DNA from: Candidatus Aminicenantota bacterium
Lineage (GTDB): Bacteria > Acidobacteriota > Aminicenantia > Aminicenantales > Aminicenantaceae
Assembly (NCBI GenBank): GCA_011773465.1
Contig: WVXO01000007.1
Span: 38,562 to 102,561, forward strand
DNA: 64,000 nt
Direction: 5' to 3'
A program made the translations under genes and the position numbers. Under the pieces are notes generated by a model. The model was not told the DNA's origin. It saw nothing but the letters and a program-made list of their open reading frames with translations, and searched no databases. This document shows positions 9,008-17,817 of this stretch, in pieces (the first letter of the stretch is position 1; the number at the start of each line of letters is the position of its first letter).

Positions 9008-10705
9008 ATGGAAAAAATCAAGCAATACTTGAATTACATAGCTTTAGCCCTGATATTCTTGTCTCTTGTATCCCTTAGAATCTGGCCTTATAAAAAAACA
9101 ATTGCTCTCGTCTTAGGGCTCTTAGGAGTAGCCGCCTTAGCAGCTTACATCATCCTCAATCTTTCGGTTCTCAAACAAAGCTTTAAGCGAAAATCTTTCA
9201 TCTATTCCGGCAACTTGATTTTTATCGTTATCCTTGTCCTCGCTATTCTGGTTCTCATCAACTATTTCTTTTCCCGCCACCATCACAGGTTTGACTTTAC
9301 CGAAGCTAAACTTCACAGCCTCTCTGACCAATCCATTAAAGTCTTGAAAAACCTGAAAGACGAGGTTAGCGCCATATGTTTCTTCCGTGAAGGAAACATC
9401 AGCCAGGCTAAAATGGAAAACCTGTTGAAAATCTACAATTATCATTCCAAAAAAATAAAGTATGAATTTATCGATCCTGACAAAAATCCAGGCATGGTCA
9501 AAAGATACGATGTAACTCAAGACGGCACAACAATCTTTGAAAGCGGAGATAAAGAAAGCCGCATCACTTCCTCAAACGAGGAGGACATCACCAACGCCAT
9601 CATCAAAGTCTCGAGAGAAAAGAAAAAAGTACTCTATTTTCTCGAAGGCCACGGTGAGGCAAGCATCGAAGAGAGTGGTGAGAGAGGGTATGCATTAGCC
9701 AAAGAAGAGTTAGAAAAACTCGCTTATGAAGTCAAAAAGCTGACTCTAGCTCTTTCAGATACTTTTCCCCAAGATTGTTCTCTTCTTGTGATTCCCGGGG
9801 CTGAGAAGGACCTCCTTCCCAACGAACTGGAGACAATCCGAAACTTCATAAACGAGGGCGGCAGAGTCTTTTTTATGGTCGACCCAGAAACTGCTCCAGG
9901 CCTTAAATCTTTCCTTGAAGAGTACGGAATTCAGCTCGAAGATGACCTAATCGTGGATACTGTATCTCGCCTCATGGGAGGAGATTATTTCATGCCCATA
10001 GTGAGCGAATACGAATACCACCAGATCACAAGCAAATTCCGTTATGCAACCTTTTTCCCTTTTGCCCGCTCCGTAAATGTAGTTGAGGAAAAGCCGGAGG
10101 GAATCTCGGCAGACATCCTGGCCAAAACAAGCCCTAATTCCTGGTCAGAAAGGCAGCTTGAAGAAACACAGGTATCATTTAACAAAGACAAAGATAAAGA
10201 AGGCCCCATCTCTATTGCAGCAGTTGTGACCGTAGAACCAAAGAAAGAAGAGAAAGAAGAACCTAAGGAAGAAAAAGAAACGGAAGAACAGAAAGGCGAA
10301 AAGAAAGAAGCTAGAGGTGAAGAAGAACTTGAAAAAGAGTCAAAAGAAGAAAAAATAAAAGCGCAGGAAAAAGATATGAAAGAAAAAGAAGCTAAAGAAG
10401 AAAAACAAACAGAAGAAGCGGAAAAGATAAAACAAGAAGGCCGCCTGGCAGTTTTTGGTGATTCAGATTTTGCCACCAATCGTTATTTCAACTTCTCTGG
10501 AAACGGAAATTTCTTCCTGAATACAGTCAGCTGGCTGACTGAAGAGGCAGACCTAATTTCCATCCAGCCCAAAACATCCTCCCCCAGGACGATCCATATG
10601 ACTGCTACCCAAGGGAGAATGCTCTTCTTCGTTTCACTCATTATTCTACCTCTTGTTGTTCTTGTCACAGGAATTTCAATTTGGGTAAGGAGAAAGTCCC
10701 TATGA
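9008..10705 (+). CDS. GldG-like ABC transporter auxiliary protein
   Basis: This 565-residue protein has two N-terminal membrane helices (about 8-52), a third at 68-90, a large soluble domain and a C-terminal helix (MLFFVSLIILPLVVLVTGIS), matching GldG-like proteins (ABC-type uncharacterised transport domain). DFTEAKLHSLSDQSIKVLKN is the family start of the soluble domain. A very charged Lys/Glu-rich insertion occupies roughly residues 410-477, just before GRLAVFGDSDFATNRYF. Its stop overlaps the next gene's ATG (ATGA at 10702-10705). Confidence 0.82.
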   Translation: MEKIKQYLNYIALALIFLSLVSLRIWPYKKTIALVLGLLGVAALAAYIILNLSVLKQSFKRKSFIYSGNLIFIVILVLAILVLINYFFSRHHHRFDFTEAKLHSLSDQSIKVLKNLKDEVSAICFFREGNISQAKMENLLKIYNYHSKKIKYEFIDPDKNPGMVKRYDVTQDGTTIFESGDKESRITSSNEEDITNAIIKVSREKKKVLYFLEGHGEASIEESGERGYALAKEELEKLAYEVKKLTLALSDTFPQDCSLLVIPGAEKDLLPNELETIRNFINEGGRVFFMVDPETAPGLKSFLEEYGIQLEDDLIVDTVSRLMGGDYFMPIVSEYEYHQITSKFRYATFFPFARSVNVVEEKPEGISADILAKTSPNSWSERQLEETQVSFNKDKDKEGPISIAAVVTVEPKKEEKEEPKEEKETEEQKGEKKEARGEEELEKESKEEKIKAQEKDMKEKEAKEEKQTEEAEKIKQEGRLAVFGDSDFATNRYFNFSGNGNFFLNTVSWLTEEADLISIQPKTSSPRTIHMTATQGRMLFFVSLIILPLVVLVTGISIWVRRKSL

Positions 10706-12075
10706 AATTCAAAACCACGATCATTCTCTTTGCGATTTTCCTTGTTCTTCTGGCTTTTGTCTTATTCTTCGAATTCAAAGGAAAAGGTGAAAAGGATGAA
10801 GAGGAGAAACTCCTCGCCCTTTCCACAGATGATGTCCGGAAAGTAACTCTTAAAAAAGAGGATGAAACCATCACCTTCCAAAAAGACGAAAAAGGAGAAT
10901 GGCTCATCACTGAGCCCCTCGAAGCAAAAGCTGATAAGTACGAAGTCGACCGCTTCGCTGATGATTTTTCCGACCTTAAAATTGAGAGAGTGGTGGAGGA
11001 AGTGCCAAAGGAGCTTCAAAAATACGGTATTCCCCAAAAGGAAATAAACCTCTGGTTTAAAGATAAGGATGAGCCAATAAGAATCCTCGTCGGTATGGAA
11101 AATCCCCTGGACAGCACTTTTTTTGCCAAAAGAGATGATGAAACAAGGGTCGTCCTCATCCCCAGCCATCTCAAAAGTATGATGGAGAAAAGTTTCTTTG
11201 ATTTTCGCGAGAAGAATATCTTTAAGTTTGAGACAGACGATGTGAAAAGTTTAAAACTCCGGGCAAAAAAAACTCGATGGGTGGCTTCGAAAAAAGGAGA
11301 AGAATGGTTCTTTAGAAATCCCGTCAATGCTCTCGCCCAATCAAGCAAAATCGATAATATCCTTTCCTCTCTTTCTGGCCTGAAAGCAAAAGAGTTTGTC
11401 TCCGAAGAGAAGAAAAAGGATGATGTGAAAAAATACGGTCTTGACCGTCCTGAATATGAAATAACTCTGGGCATGCCTCTTGAAAACCGGGAAGTGACAT
11501 TTTCCCTGCATAAAGAAGAGGACAAACTTTATGCCACCACTTCCCTCTCCACCAAAATTATCGAAGCAGAAGACACCTTCCTTTCTGATTTAGAAAAAGA
11601 GGCAGAGGAATTAAGGGAAAAAGAAGTTGCCAATTTCTACAGCTGGGAAGCAAACCGCCTTCATCTGAAGATGGGAGAGATAGACTGGGAGCTTGTAAAA
11701 GATGAGGAGGAAAACTGGAACTTTGAATCTCCCATAAAAGAAGAAGCGGATAAGAGTAAAATTCAGACATTCATCCGCAAAATAGAAAGCCTTGAGGCTG
11801 AAGAATTTATCGATCCTCCATTGAGCCTGAATCTAAAAGATCACGGCCTAGACAATCCTCAAGCTGAAATCAAAATTTGGGTGGAAGAGGATGAAGACAA
11901 ATTCAAAGAAGTCACAGTCCTTATCGGTTCTGAAGACAAAGAATCAAAAAAAGTAGTGGTGAAAAACGCAAGATTCAATTATCTTTTCCGGGTGGATTCA
12001 GCTTTTCTTGAGGAATTCCCACAATCCATAGACGATTGGAAGCCAGAGCAAGATGTAGAAGAGAAAGAGCAATAA
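10702..12075 (+). CDS. DUF4340 domain-containing membrane-anchored protein
   Basis: I place the start at the ATG 10702, preceded by AAGGAG and overlapping the GldG-like stop as ATGA; an in-frame TTG at 10681 would add 7 residues but lacks such a site. The 457-residue product has one N-terminal helix (FKTTIILFAIFLVLLAFVLF) and then repeated beta-rich units with motifs such as LKKEDETITFQKDEKGEWLI and VLIGSEDKESKKV, typical of DUF4340. These proteins commonly accompany GldA-F-G type ABC genes and probably form an extracytoplasmic part. Function is not established. Confidence 0.8.
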   Translation: MKFKTTIILFAIFLVLLAFVLFFEFKGKGEKDEEEKLLALSTDDVRKVTLKKEDETITFQKDEKGEWLITEPLEAKADKYEVDRFADDFSDLKIERVVEEVPKELQKYGIPQKEINLWFKDKDEPIRILVGMENPLDSTFFAKRDDETRVVLIPSHLKSMMEKSFFDFREKNIFKFETDDVKSLKLRAKKTRWVASKKGEEWFFRNPVNALAQSSKIDNILSSLSGLKAKEFVSEEKKKDDVKKYGLDRPEYEITLGMPLENREVTFSLHKEEDKLYATTSLSTKIIEAEDTFLSDLEKEAEELREKEVANFYSWEANRLHLKMGEIDWELVKDEEENWNFESPIKEEADKSKIQTFIRKIESLEAEEFIDPPLSLNLKDHGLDNPQAEIKIWVEEDEDKFKEVTVLIGSEDKESKKVVVKNARFNYLFRVDSAFLEEFPQSIDDWKPEQDVEEKEQ

Positions 12076-12651
12076 TAAAAGACCAACTTAGAATATTCCG
12101 ATCTTTTTATAATAACTGCTTCATTACATAAGATCACCATATCCTCATTTCAAATTAAATTAAGTTCCAAATTTTAAATATCGAGTTCCTTTACATCGAA
12201 ATTCAATAATCGTGTCCAGTCAAATAAAATAGATGAAGAAGCAGGAAAAGAAATTTCAAATGAAGAAAGCGCGTTACATTATGCTAAAAAAAGATATTGA
12301 GACCGCCCATGGATTATTAAGCTTAGGAGATGAAACGCAAATATCAAGCGTGGAAAAATGCCCCATCCATAGGAAAATAATTTTACATTTTTTCTTGACT
12401 TTTCATTTTTATTAGGATAAAATTCTGCGCTCTCCGGGGAAAAGGAGGGAAATGACCAATAGCCAGTAAAAATCGCAAATTATCATTAAAAGAGAGCCTA
12501 TTTTTCAAGTATTCAAAGACATTCTCTATTTTCAAAGCAGCTCAGACTATTTTATCCGTTTCTTCAAATTTTGGTGTCTCTCGAGGTGTTTCAATCTCTA
12601 TAGGTAATCAACTCCCAGATTCTATAGAAAATATGTATTAGGAGGGTAATC
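12076..12651 (+). other. Intergenic region with the promoter and leader of the large secreted protein
   Basis: No convincing gene. The region holds a good promoter at 12395-12423 and a 220-base leader. Inside the leader a strong AAAGGAGGG precedes a five-codon ORF (MTNSQ, 12452-12469). A 60-codon ORF at 12233-12415 has no ribosome binding site and runs through the promoter, so I do not accept it. Confidence 0.6.
12395..12423 (+). promoter_or_regulatory. Putative sigma-70 promoter upstream of the large secreted protein
   Basis: TTGACT at 12395-12400 and TAAAAT at 12418-12423 are separated by exactly 17 bases. The resulting leader before the ATG at 12652 is about 220 nt. Confidence 0.65.
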
Positions 12652-15600
12652 ATGTCTATACGTCGCTTATTTTTATTTTTAGTGGTTGCTGCTGCATTTT
12701 TGCTAGCAACCGGAATTCCTACTAAATCCCAATATCTTGGTCTGGGCTTATTCGTCGGCCGAAACGTGAATTTGGCCCCATATCCACAAACAGACCCTGA
12801 TACTGATGAATTAATGCTTGATACTGGCGATCCATATCTTCAGAGGCAAAACGAACCGTCTATGGCCGTTTCTACACGCAATCCGATGCATCTTCTTGCG
12901 GCTGCTAACGACTACCGTACAGTATATGTACCTTTTTCAGAGGGACCGTTACCTGGAATCGATCTAAGAGCTTCGGCAAGCGGTGACGCATGGGTGGGAA
13001 TGTTCACATCCTATAATAGCGGTCAATCCTGGACAACCCACATTCTCCCAGGGTATCCTCAGGATATCACGCCTGAGGGAATAGCTTCCCCACTTCACGA
13101 ATATAGCACTGCTTGTGATCCCACAGTACGTGCGGGTTCATCTGGACTTTTCTTCACCAGCGGCATTGTTTTTGACAGAGTCAAGAATGGAGAAAGTGCC
13201 ATTTTTGTCGCTCGGTATATTGATAATAATACTCAAGCAATCGGCGAGACGGACTCAATAGAGTACATAGATGTAAATATTATTGACGAAGGAACTTCAG
13301 GACAGTTTGCAGACAAGCCATGGATTGCAGTAGCCGCTCCTAGTGATGAAAACGATATAGTGACAATCGACGCTCCTAGTTATACACAGACTATTCCACG
13401 GTTCGATGTCTACATGGTGTACAGCATTTTTCTAGGCAGCTCACCCTCCGGAGATCATAGCAAGATTATGTTCGCTAAATCATCAGACTGTGGAAATAGC
13501 TGGGGAAAACCAATTAAACTGAGCGAAGATGTACACATCTGTCAAGGTACGAACGTTGTCGTGAGCCCTTATGACGGTACAATCTATATTGTCTGGCGAC
13601 AGTATGCACGCGAAGAGTATGGTATACCCCATGCCATCATTATGTGCAAATCAACTGATGGGGGCCTGACATTCACCAAAGCTAACATGATTGCTGAGAT
13701 TGATCCTTTTGATCAGTACACAGCTGCCGAAAGATTTCGGACCAGCGCTTTTCCTGCCATAGCCGTGGACCGCAATGGTTTAGTTTATGTGGCCTGGTCT
13801 CAGCTAGGAGTAGAAGAAGGTACTCTGGCCGACGTGCCTCGAATTGTTATCAAAACAACATTGGATGGAGAGCAATGGTCTGATCCTACACCAATTGATA
13901 GCCATCAAGGTCGCGGCCATCAGATTATGCCTTCCTTAGCCTGTGCTGGCGGCACGCTATTAGCAACGTGGTATGATACACGAAACAGTCTTTGGAATGA
14001 ATTGCCCGAAATTATCGGAGAGGGTCAAACCATGGATGTACGGGCAGCACAAGCAAATCTCTCAACTCCCAGTCTTCCTTATCCCGATAATCCAGCTTTT
14101 GGCGATTCAGTCCAAGTTTCTCGATATCTCTACACAGCAGTGACTGATCCAATAACAGGTGATTTACTAGACGCGAACGGCGATCCTATTCATATAAGTG
14201 GCTTACCCCCAGTAATAAAACAGGTCCAGTCTAGTCACCCAAATTACGCCATGTTCGAGGGAGGATATGCTTCCTTTATGGGAGATTATATTGATAGTGC
14301 ACCTTCTCCTATGATCATGCGCGATTATGAAAGTGGAACTTGGCGCTTTAATACAGGAGAAGGAGAGTTTGATCCTACCCTTTGTTATATCGTCTTTGCC
14401 TGTAACCGTGACGTGACTGTACCGGAGGACCCTGATTGGACAATCTATCAACCTCCAAATTGGCCTCCAGGAAGTGGAAACTGTATTGACGACATTACAG
14501 CAGGAATGCGGAATCAAAACATATACACTGCCCCAGTTACTCAGGGCATTCAGGTTGGTTGTCCTGTCAACACTAAGCCGCTTTACGGAGACAGAAGAAC
14601 ATTTCTTGTATTCGTAAGAAACTTAACAGATAACGAAAAACTTATTCGACTTACGATTGATATTGATGCAACCCCTGGCATGAATGCATCATTCTGGGAA
14701 TTTGAGACTCCTATAGGGGAAGAATGCCCATTTGAGTATTGTAGCCAAAACGGAAGGATAGTGGACGTATCTGTTTTTCCTCATTCATCAATAACACTAA
14801 CAGTCTTTGTCCAACCCTATACTGATCCTCTCGCGACATTCAGAGTCACTGTTGAAGAAGCTTCAACAGGGCTTAAAAGCTCTGTCATACTAAATCCTGA
14901 TCCTGTCAATACAGGCCTTATTGATCCTGAGCAGGTTCTAGAATATGATGCTCCGTTCGTAATAACTGAGGACCTTGCCCTGGCAGATTTTGGTGATGCT
15001 ACTGTGTTTAGTGAAGACGTTGTTTTCACTCCTGAAGTGTTGGCTGAACTATTAGAATCCTCTAATCCAGATATCCTAACTCCTTGTAATAGGCATCCCT
15101 TAAATAGACATGACGCAATCATCAATCCTCTCAATCGCCATTCGAGTATAGGAAGTGCACCCGATGGGCAGGTTGCAGAGGTTACTTGGTCAGTACAAAA
15201 CCAGAGCGACAATACGTCTGCTTACTCCTTCGAGATTATTGGAGATGATCCTTCAGTTGCATCTCAGCTCCTTATCTACCGCGTTACTAGCACACCTATG
15301 CCTGATGGGTGCGACCTGAGTGAAGAAGAGCACCACGAACTTGTTCTATCATATGAAAATCCCCTTAACCGGCATCCTCTCAATCGTCATGGAGATCTCC
15401 GCAATCCTCTCAATCGCCATAACACTTTTTTCCTTGCGCCAGGAGAGACAGCCATCTGTACTTTGAGACTCATTGATCCCGAGCCCACTCAAGAAAGCGG
15501 TGGAAGTACGCAGGAAGCAGCAATTATGAGCAATGGCGGAACACAAGAGGACTTTATTCCTGAAGATTACGCTACAAGAGTAGCTGGAGTAGTCATACCC

Positions 15601-17757
15601 CAGGCAGCTAACGCCGATGGCATAATAGAGCTTGAGACTGCACTCTATATTGTCGCTGATCCACTTCCTGTAGGATCAGTAGGCGATACATACACGACCA
15701 CCACCCTAGAAGCTTATGGTGGTGAGCCATTTGACATAATTTATGGTGACCCAGACGATCCCGACGACGACGTATGGAAATATAGATATTGGACAGAAAT
15801 ACTGCAAAATGGAGAATCTATGCTACCTCCTGGTTTAACATTATCTTCCGATGGAATAATATCGGGGTCACCTGTCTATGATCCCAATGCTACGTACCCG
15901 CAGGATTATTCCTTCACCGTAGAAGTAAAGGACGAAAGCGATCCTCAACAAGTCGCTCGAAGGACATTCAATATTTCAATTGGGTGTGATGTTAACATTG
16001 AAGCCACAGCAGGTCCGGGCGGAAGCATAGATCCTGAAGGTGACGTGACGGTATTATGCGGAGATAGCCAGACATTCACCATAATCCCTGATGATTGCTT
16101 TCACATACAGGCTTTGTACATAGACGGTGTACCTTTATCACAGGTACCGGTGCCGACAACATATAAATTCGCAAGTGTAAATCAAGACCATACGATTCAC
16201 GCTACATTTGAAAGAGACACATTTATCATAAAAGCCGCTGCAGGAGTGGGCGGAAGCATAGATCCTGAAGGTGACGTGACGGTATTTTGCGGACTTGACC
16301 AGACATTTACTATAACAGTTGATGAAGGCTACATGTTAGAGGATGTCTTGGTAAATGGTACGCCTGAGGGACCAATGACCTCATATACGTTTATCAATGT
16401 CAGGTCGGATCATACCATAACTGCCATATTTAAAAGCTTAGAGAAGTGGGTTCAACGGTATAACAATGACTCTGCGAATGGTGCTGATGAAGCGAACGAC
16501 ATTGGCGTTGATCAATCAGGAGAAAATGTTTATGTGACTGGTTATAGTTCAAACGGAACAGACAATGACTATGCAACAATAAACTATCTCTCTAATGGTA
16601 CACCAAATCCGGACTGGGGAACAACTGGAGTTCTCAGGTATGATGGAGGAGAAGGAAATGATGAAGCTTCAGCCCTTGCCCTTGATGGCTCAGGAAATGT
16701 TTATGTGACAGGTTATAGCTTTAGCTTTAATAAAGGGGAAGATTTTTACACTATCAGTTACGATAGTTCGGGAGTTGAACGCTTGAGCGCAAGATACGAT
16801 GGGCCTGCGCATAAGGGGGATAAGGGTAATGACATCGTTGTTGATGCATCTGGAGATTTCTATGTAACTGGAGACAGCTTCAGAGGAATGAAATATGAGC
16901 ATTCTGATTACGCTACAGTTAAATTTGACACCTTGGGAGAGATAATTTGGGATGAGCGATATGATGCTCGCCGAAACGGCCATGATGTGGCCACTGCCGC
17001 TGCACTAGATTTAGAGGGAAATGTAATCATTACAGGAAGAAGTGAATATAGCCTAAACAAAAATATTGATGTGCTGCATTACGATTACTTTACAATAAAA
17101 TACAATGCTAATAATGGAAGTGTAGCCTGGGCTGACAGGTATGACAATAGGGATGTAGCAAATGCACGGGATGAAGCTGCTGCTATTGCAGTTGATTTAT
17201 ATGGAAATATCTATGTAACAGGCAGGAGTCAAGGAAGCGGATTAGATTTCGACATCGTGACAATAAAGTACAGTTCTAATGGTGAAAGATTGTGGGTAAA
17301 AAGATACAATTATGGACCAGCAAATGGTAATGATGAAGCCGTGGCAATTGGAGTAGATGCATTAGGAAATGTTTATGTGACAGGTTATAGCTTCAATGGT
17401 ATGAACAATGACTATGTCACAATTATGTACAGCAGTACCGGAGAGGAATTGTGGGTTGAAAGGTATGACAATAGTGGCGATGATGAAGCCGCTGACATCG
17501 CCATAGACACAGCCGGAAATATCTATGTAACTGGAAGGAGCCAAGACGGAGGAGACTTTAACTATTTTACGATTAAATATGACAGTTCTGGAAATATGGT
17601 CTGGCGAGTAAGGTATGACAGTACTTTTGGCGATGATGAAGCAAGAGCCCTGGTTATTGATGCATTAGGAAATGTTTATGTAACAGGCAGAAGTAAAGGA
17701 ATGATTGGAGGAGTCGCAACAGGTTTTGATTTCGCCACAGTCAAGTACGGGCAATAA
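12652..17757 (+). CDS. Large secreted protein: Asp-box propeller, NRH repeats, Ig-like, beta-repeat and SBBP domains
   Basis: A 1701-residue protein with a signal peptide (about 1-26, MSIRRLFLFLVVAAAFLLAT). Residues ~60-480 carry sialidase-like Asp-box motifs (NSGQSWTTH, SDCGNSWGKP, STDGGLTFTK, LDGEQWSDP), suggesting a beta-propeller of the BNR type. Two clusters of an unusual NRH motif lie at about 811-840 and 902-923. A putative Ig-like domain (LPPGLTLSSDGIISGSPVYD) follows, then two copies of a GGSIDPEGDVTV beta-repeat. The C-terminal ~430 residues hold eight SBBP-type repeats (DALGNVYVTGYS and variants). It is probably an extracellular binding or surface protein; no catalytic residues can be assigned. 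AGGAGGG precedes the ATG. Confidence 0.85.
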   Translation: MSIRRLFLFLVVAAAFLLATGIPTKSQYLGLGLFVGRNVNLAPYPQTDPDTDELMLDTGDPYLQRQNEPSMAVSTRNPMHLLAAANDYRTVYVPFSEGPLPGIDLRASASGDAWVGMFTSYNSGQSWTTHILPGYPQDITPEGIASPLHEYSTACDPTVRAGSSGLFFTSGIVFDRVKNGESAIFVARYIDNNTQAIGETDSIEYIDVNIIDEGTSGQFADKPWIAVAAPSDENDIVTIDAPSYTQTIPRFDVYMVYSIFLGSSPSGDHSKIMFAKSSDCGNSWGKPIKLSEDVHICQGTNVVVSPYDGTIYIVWRQYAREEYGIPHAIIMCKSTDGGLTFTKANMIAEIDPFDQYTAAERFRTSAFPAIAVDRNGLVYVAWSQLGVEEGTLADVPRIVIKTTLDGEQWSDPTPIDSHQGRGHQIMPSLACAGGTLLATWYDTRNSLWNELPEIIGEGQTMDVRAAQANLSTPSLPYPDNPAFGDSVQVSRYLYTAVTDPITGDLLDANGDPIHISGLPPVIKQVQSSHPNYAMFEGGYASFMGDYIDSAPSPMIMRDYESGTWRFNTGEGEFDPTLCYIVFACNRDVTVPEDPDWTIYQPPNWPPGSGNCIDDITAGMRNQNIYTAPVTQGIQVGCPVNTKPLYGDRRTFLVFVRNLTDNEKLIRLTIDIDATPGMNASFWEFETPIGEECPFEYCSQNGRIVDVSVFPHSSITLTVFVQPYTDPLATFRVTVEEASTGLKSSVILNPDPVNTGLIDPEQVLEYDAPFVITEDLALADFGDATVFSEDVVFTPEVLAELLESSNPDILTPCNRHPLNRHDAIINPLNRHSSIGSAPDGQVAEVTWSVQNQSDNTSAYSFEIIGDDPSVASQLLIYRVTSTPMPDGCDLSEEEHHELVLSYENPLNRHPLNRHGDLRNPLNRHNTFFLAPGETAICTLRLIDPEPTQESGGSTQEAAIMSNGGTQEDFIPEDYATRVAGVVIPQAANADGIIELETALYIVADPLPVGSVGDTYTTTTLEAYGGEPFDIIYGDPDDPDDDVWKYRYWTEILQNGESMLPPGLTLSSDGIISGSPVYDPNATYPQDYSFTVEVKDESDPQQVARRTFNISIGCDVNIEATAGPGGSIDPEGDVTVLCGDSQTFTIIPDDCFHIQALYIDGVPLSQVPVPTTYKFASVNQDHTIHATFERDTFIIKAAAGVGGSIDPEGDVTVFCGLDQTFTITVDEGYMLEDVLVNGTPEGPMTSYTFINVRSDHTITAIFKSLEKWVQRYNNDSANGADEANDIGVDQSGENVYVTGYSSNGTDNDYATINYLSNGTPNPDWGTTGVLRYDGGEGNDEASALALDGSGNVYVTGYSFSFNKGEDFYTISYDSSGVERLSARYDGPAHKGDKGNDIVVDASGDFYVTGDSFRGMKYEHSDYATVKFDTLGEIIWDERYDARRNGHDVATAAALDLEGNVIITGRSEYSLNKNIDVLHYDYFTIKYNANNGSVAWADRYDNRDVANARDEAAAIAVDLYGNIYVTGRSQGSGLDFDIVTIKYSSNGERLWVKRYNYGPANGNDEAVAIGVDALGNVYVTGYSFNGMNNDYVTIMYSSTGEELWVERYDNSGDDEAADIAIDTAGNIYVTGRSQDGGDFNYFTIKYDSSGNMVWRVRYDSTFGDDEARALVIDALGNVYVTGRSKGMIGGVATGFDFATVKYGQ

Positions 17758-17817
17758 TTCACGTTGAAAGCTGAAGTGTAAACTGTATGACTTAAGGATA
17801 TCTTATCTTCAAATAAA

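Noticed and set aside
10042..10479. 145-codon minus-strand ORF rich in Ser and Phe
   Set aside because: It is the antisense image of the Lys/Glu-rich repeat in the GldG-like gene and has no ribosome binding site.
12233..12415. 60-codon ORF upstream of the large secreted protein
   Set aside because: No ribosome binding site, no recognisable sequence, and it runs through the predicted promoter.
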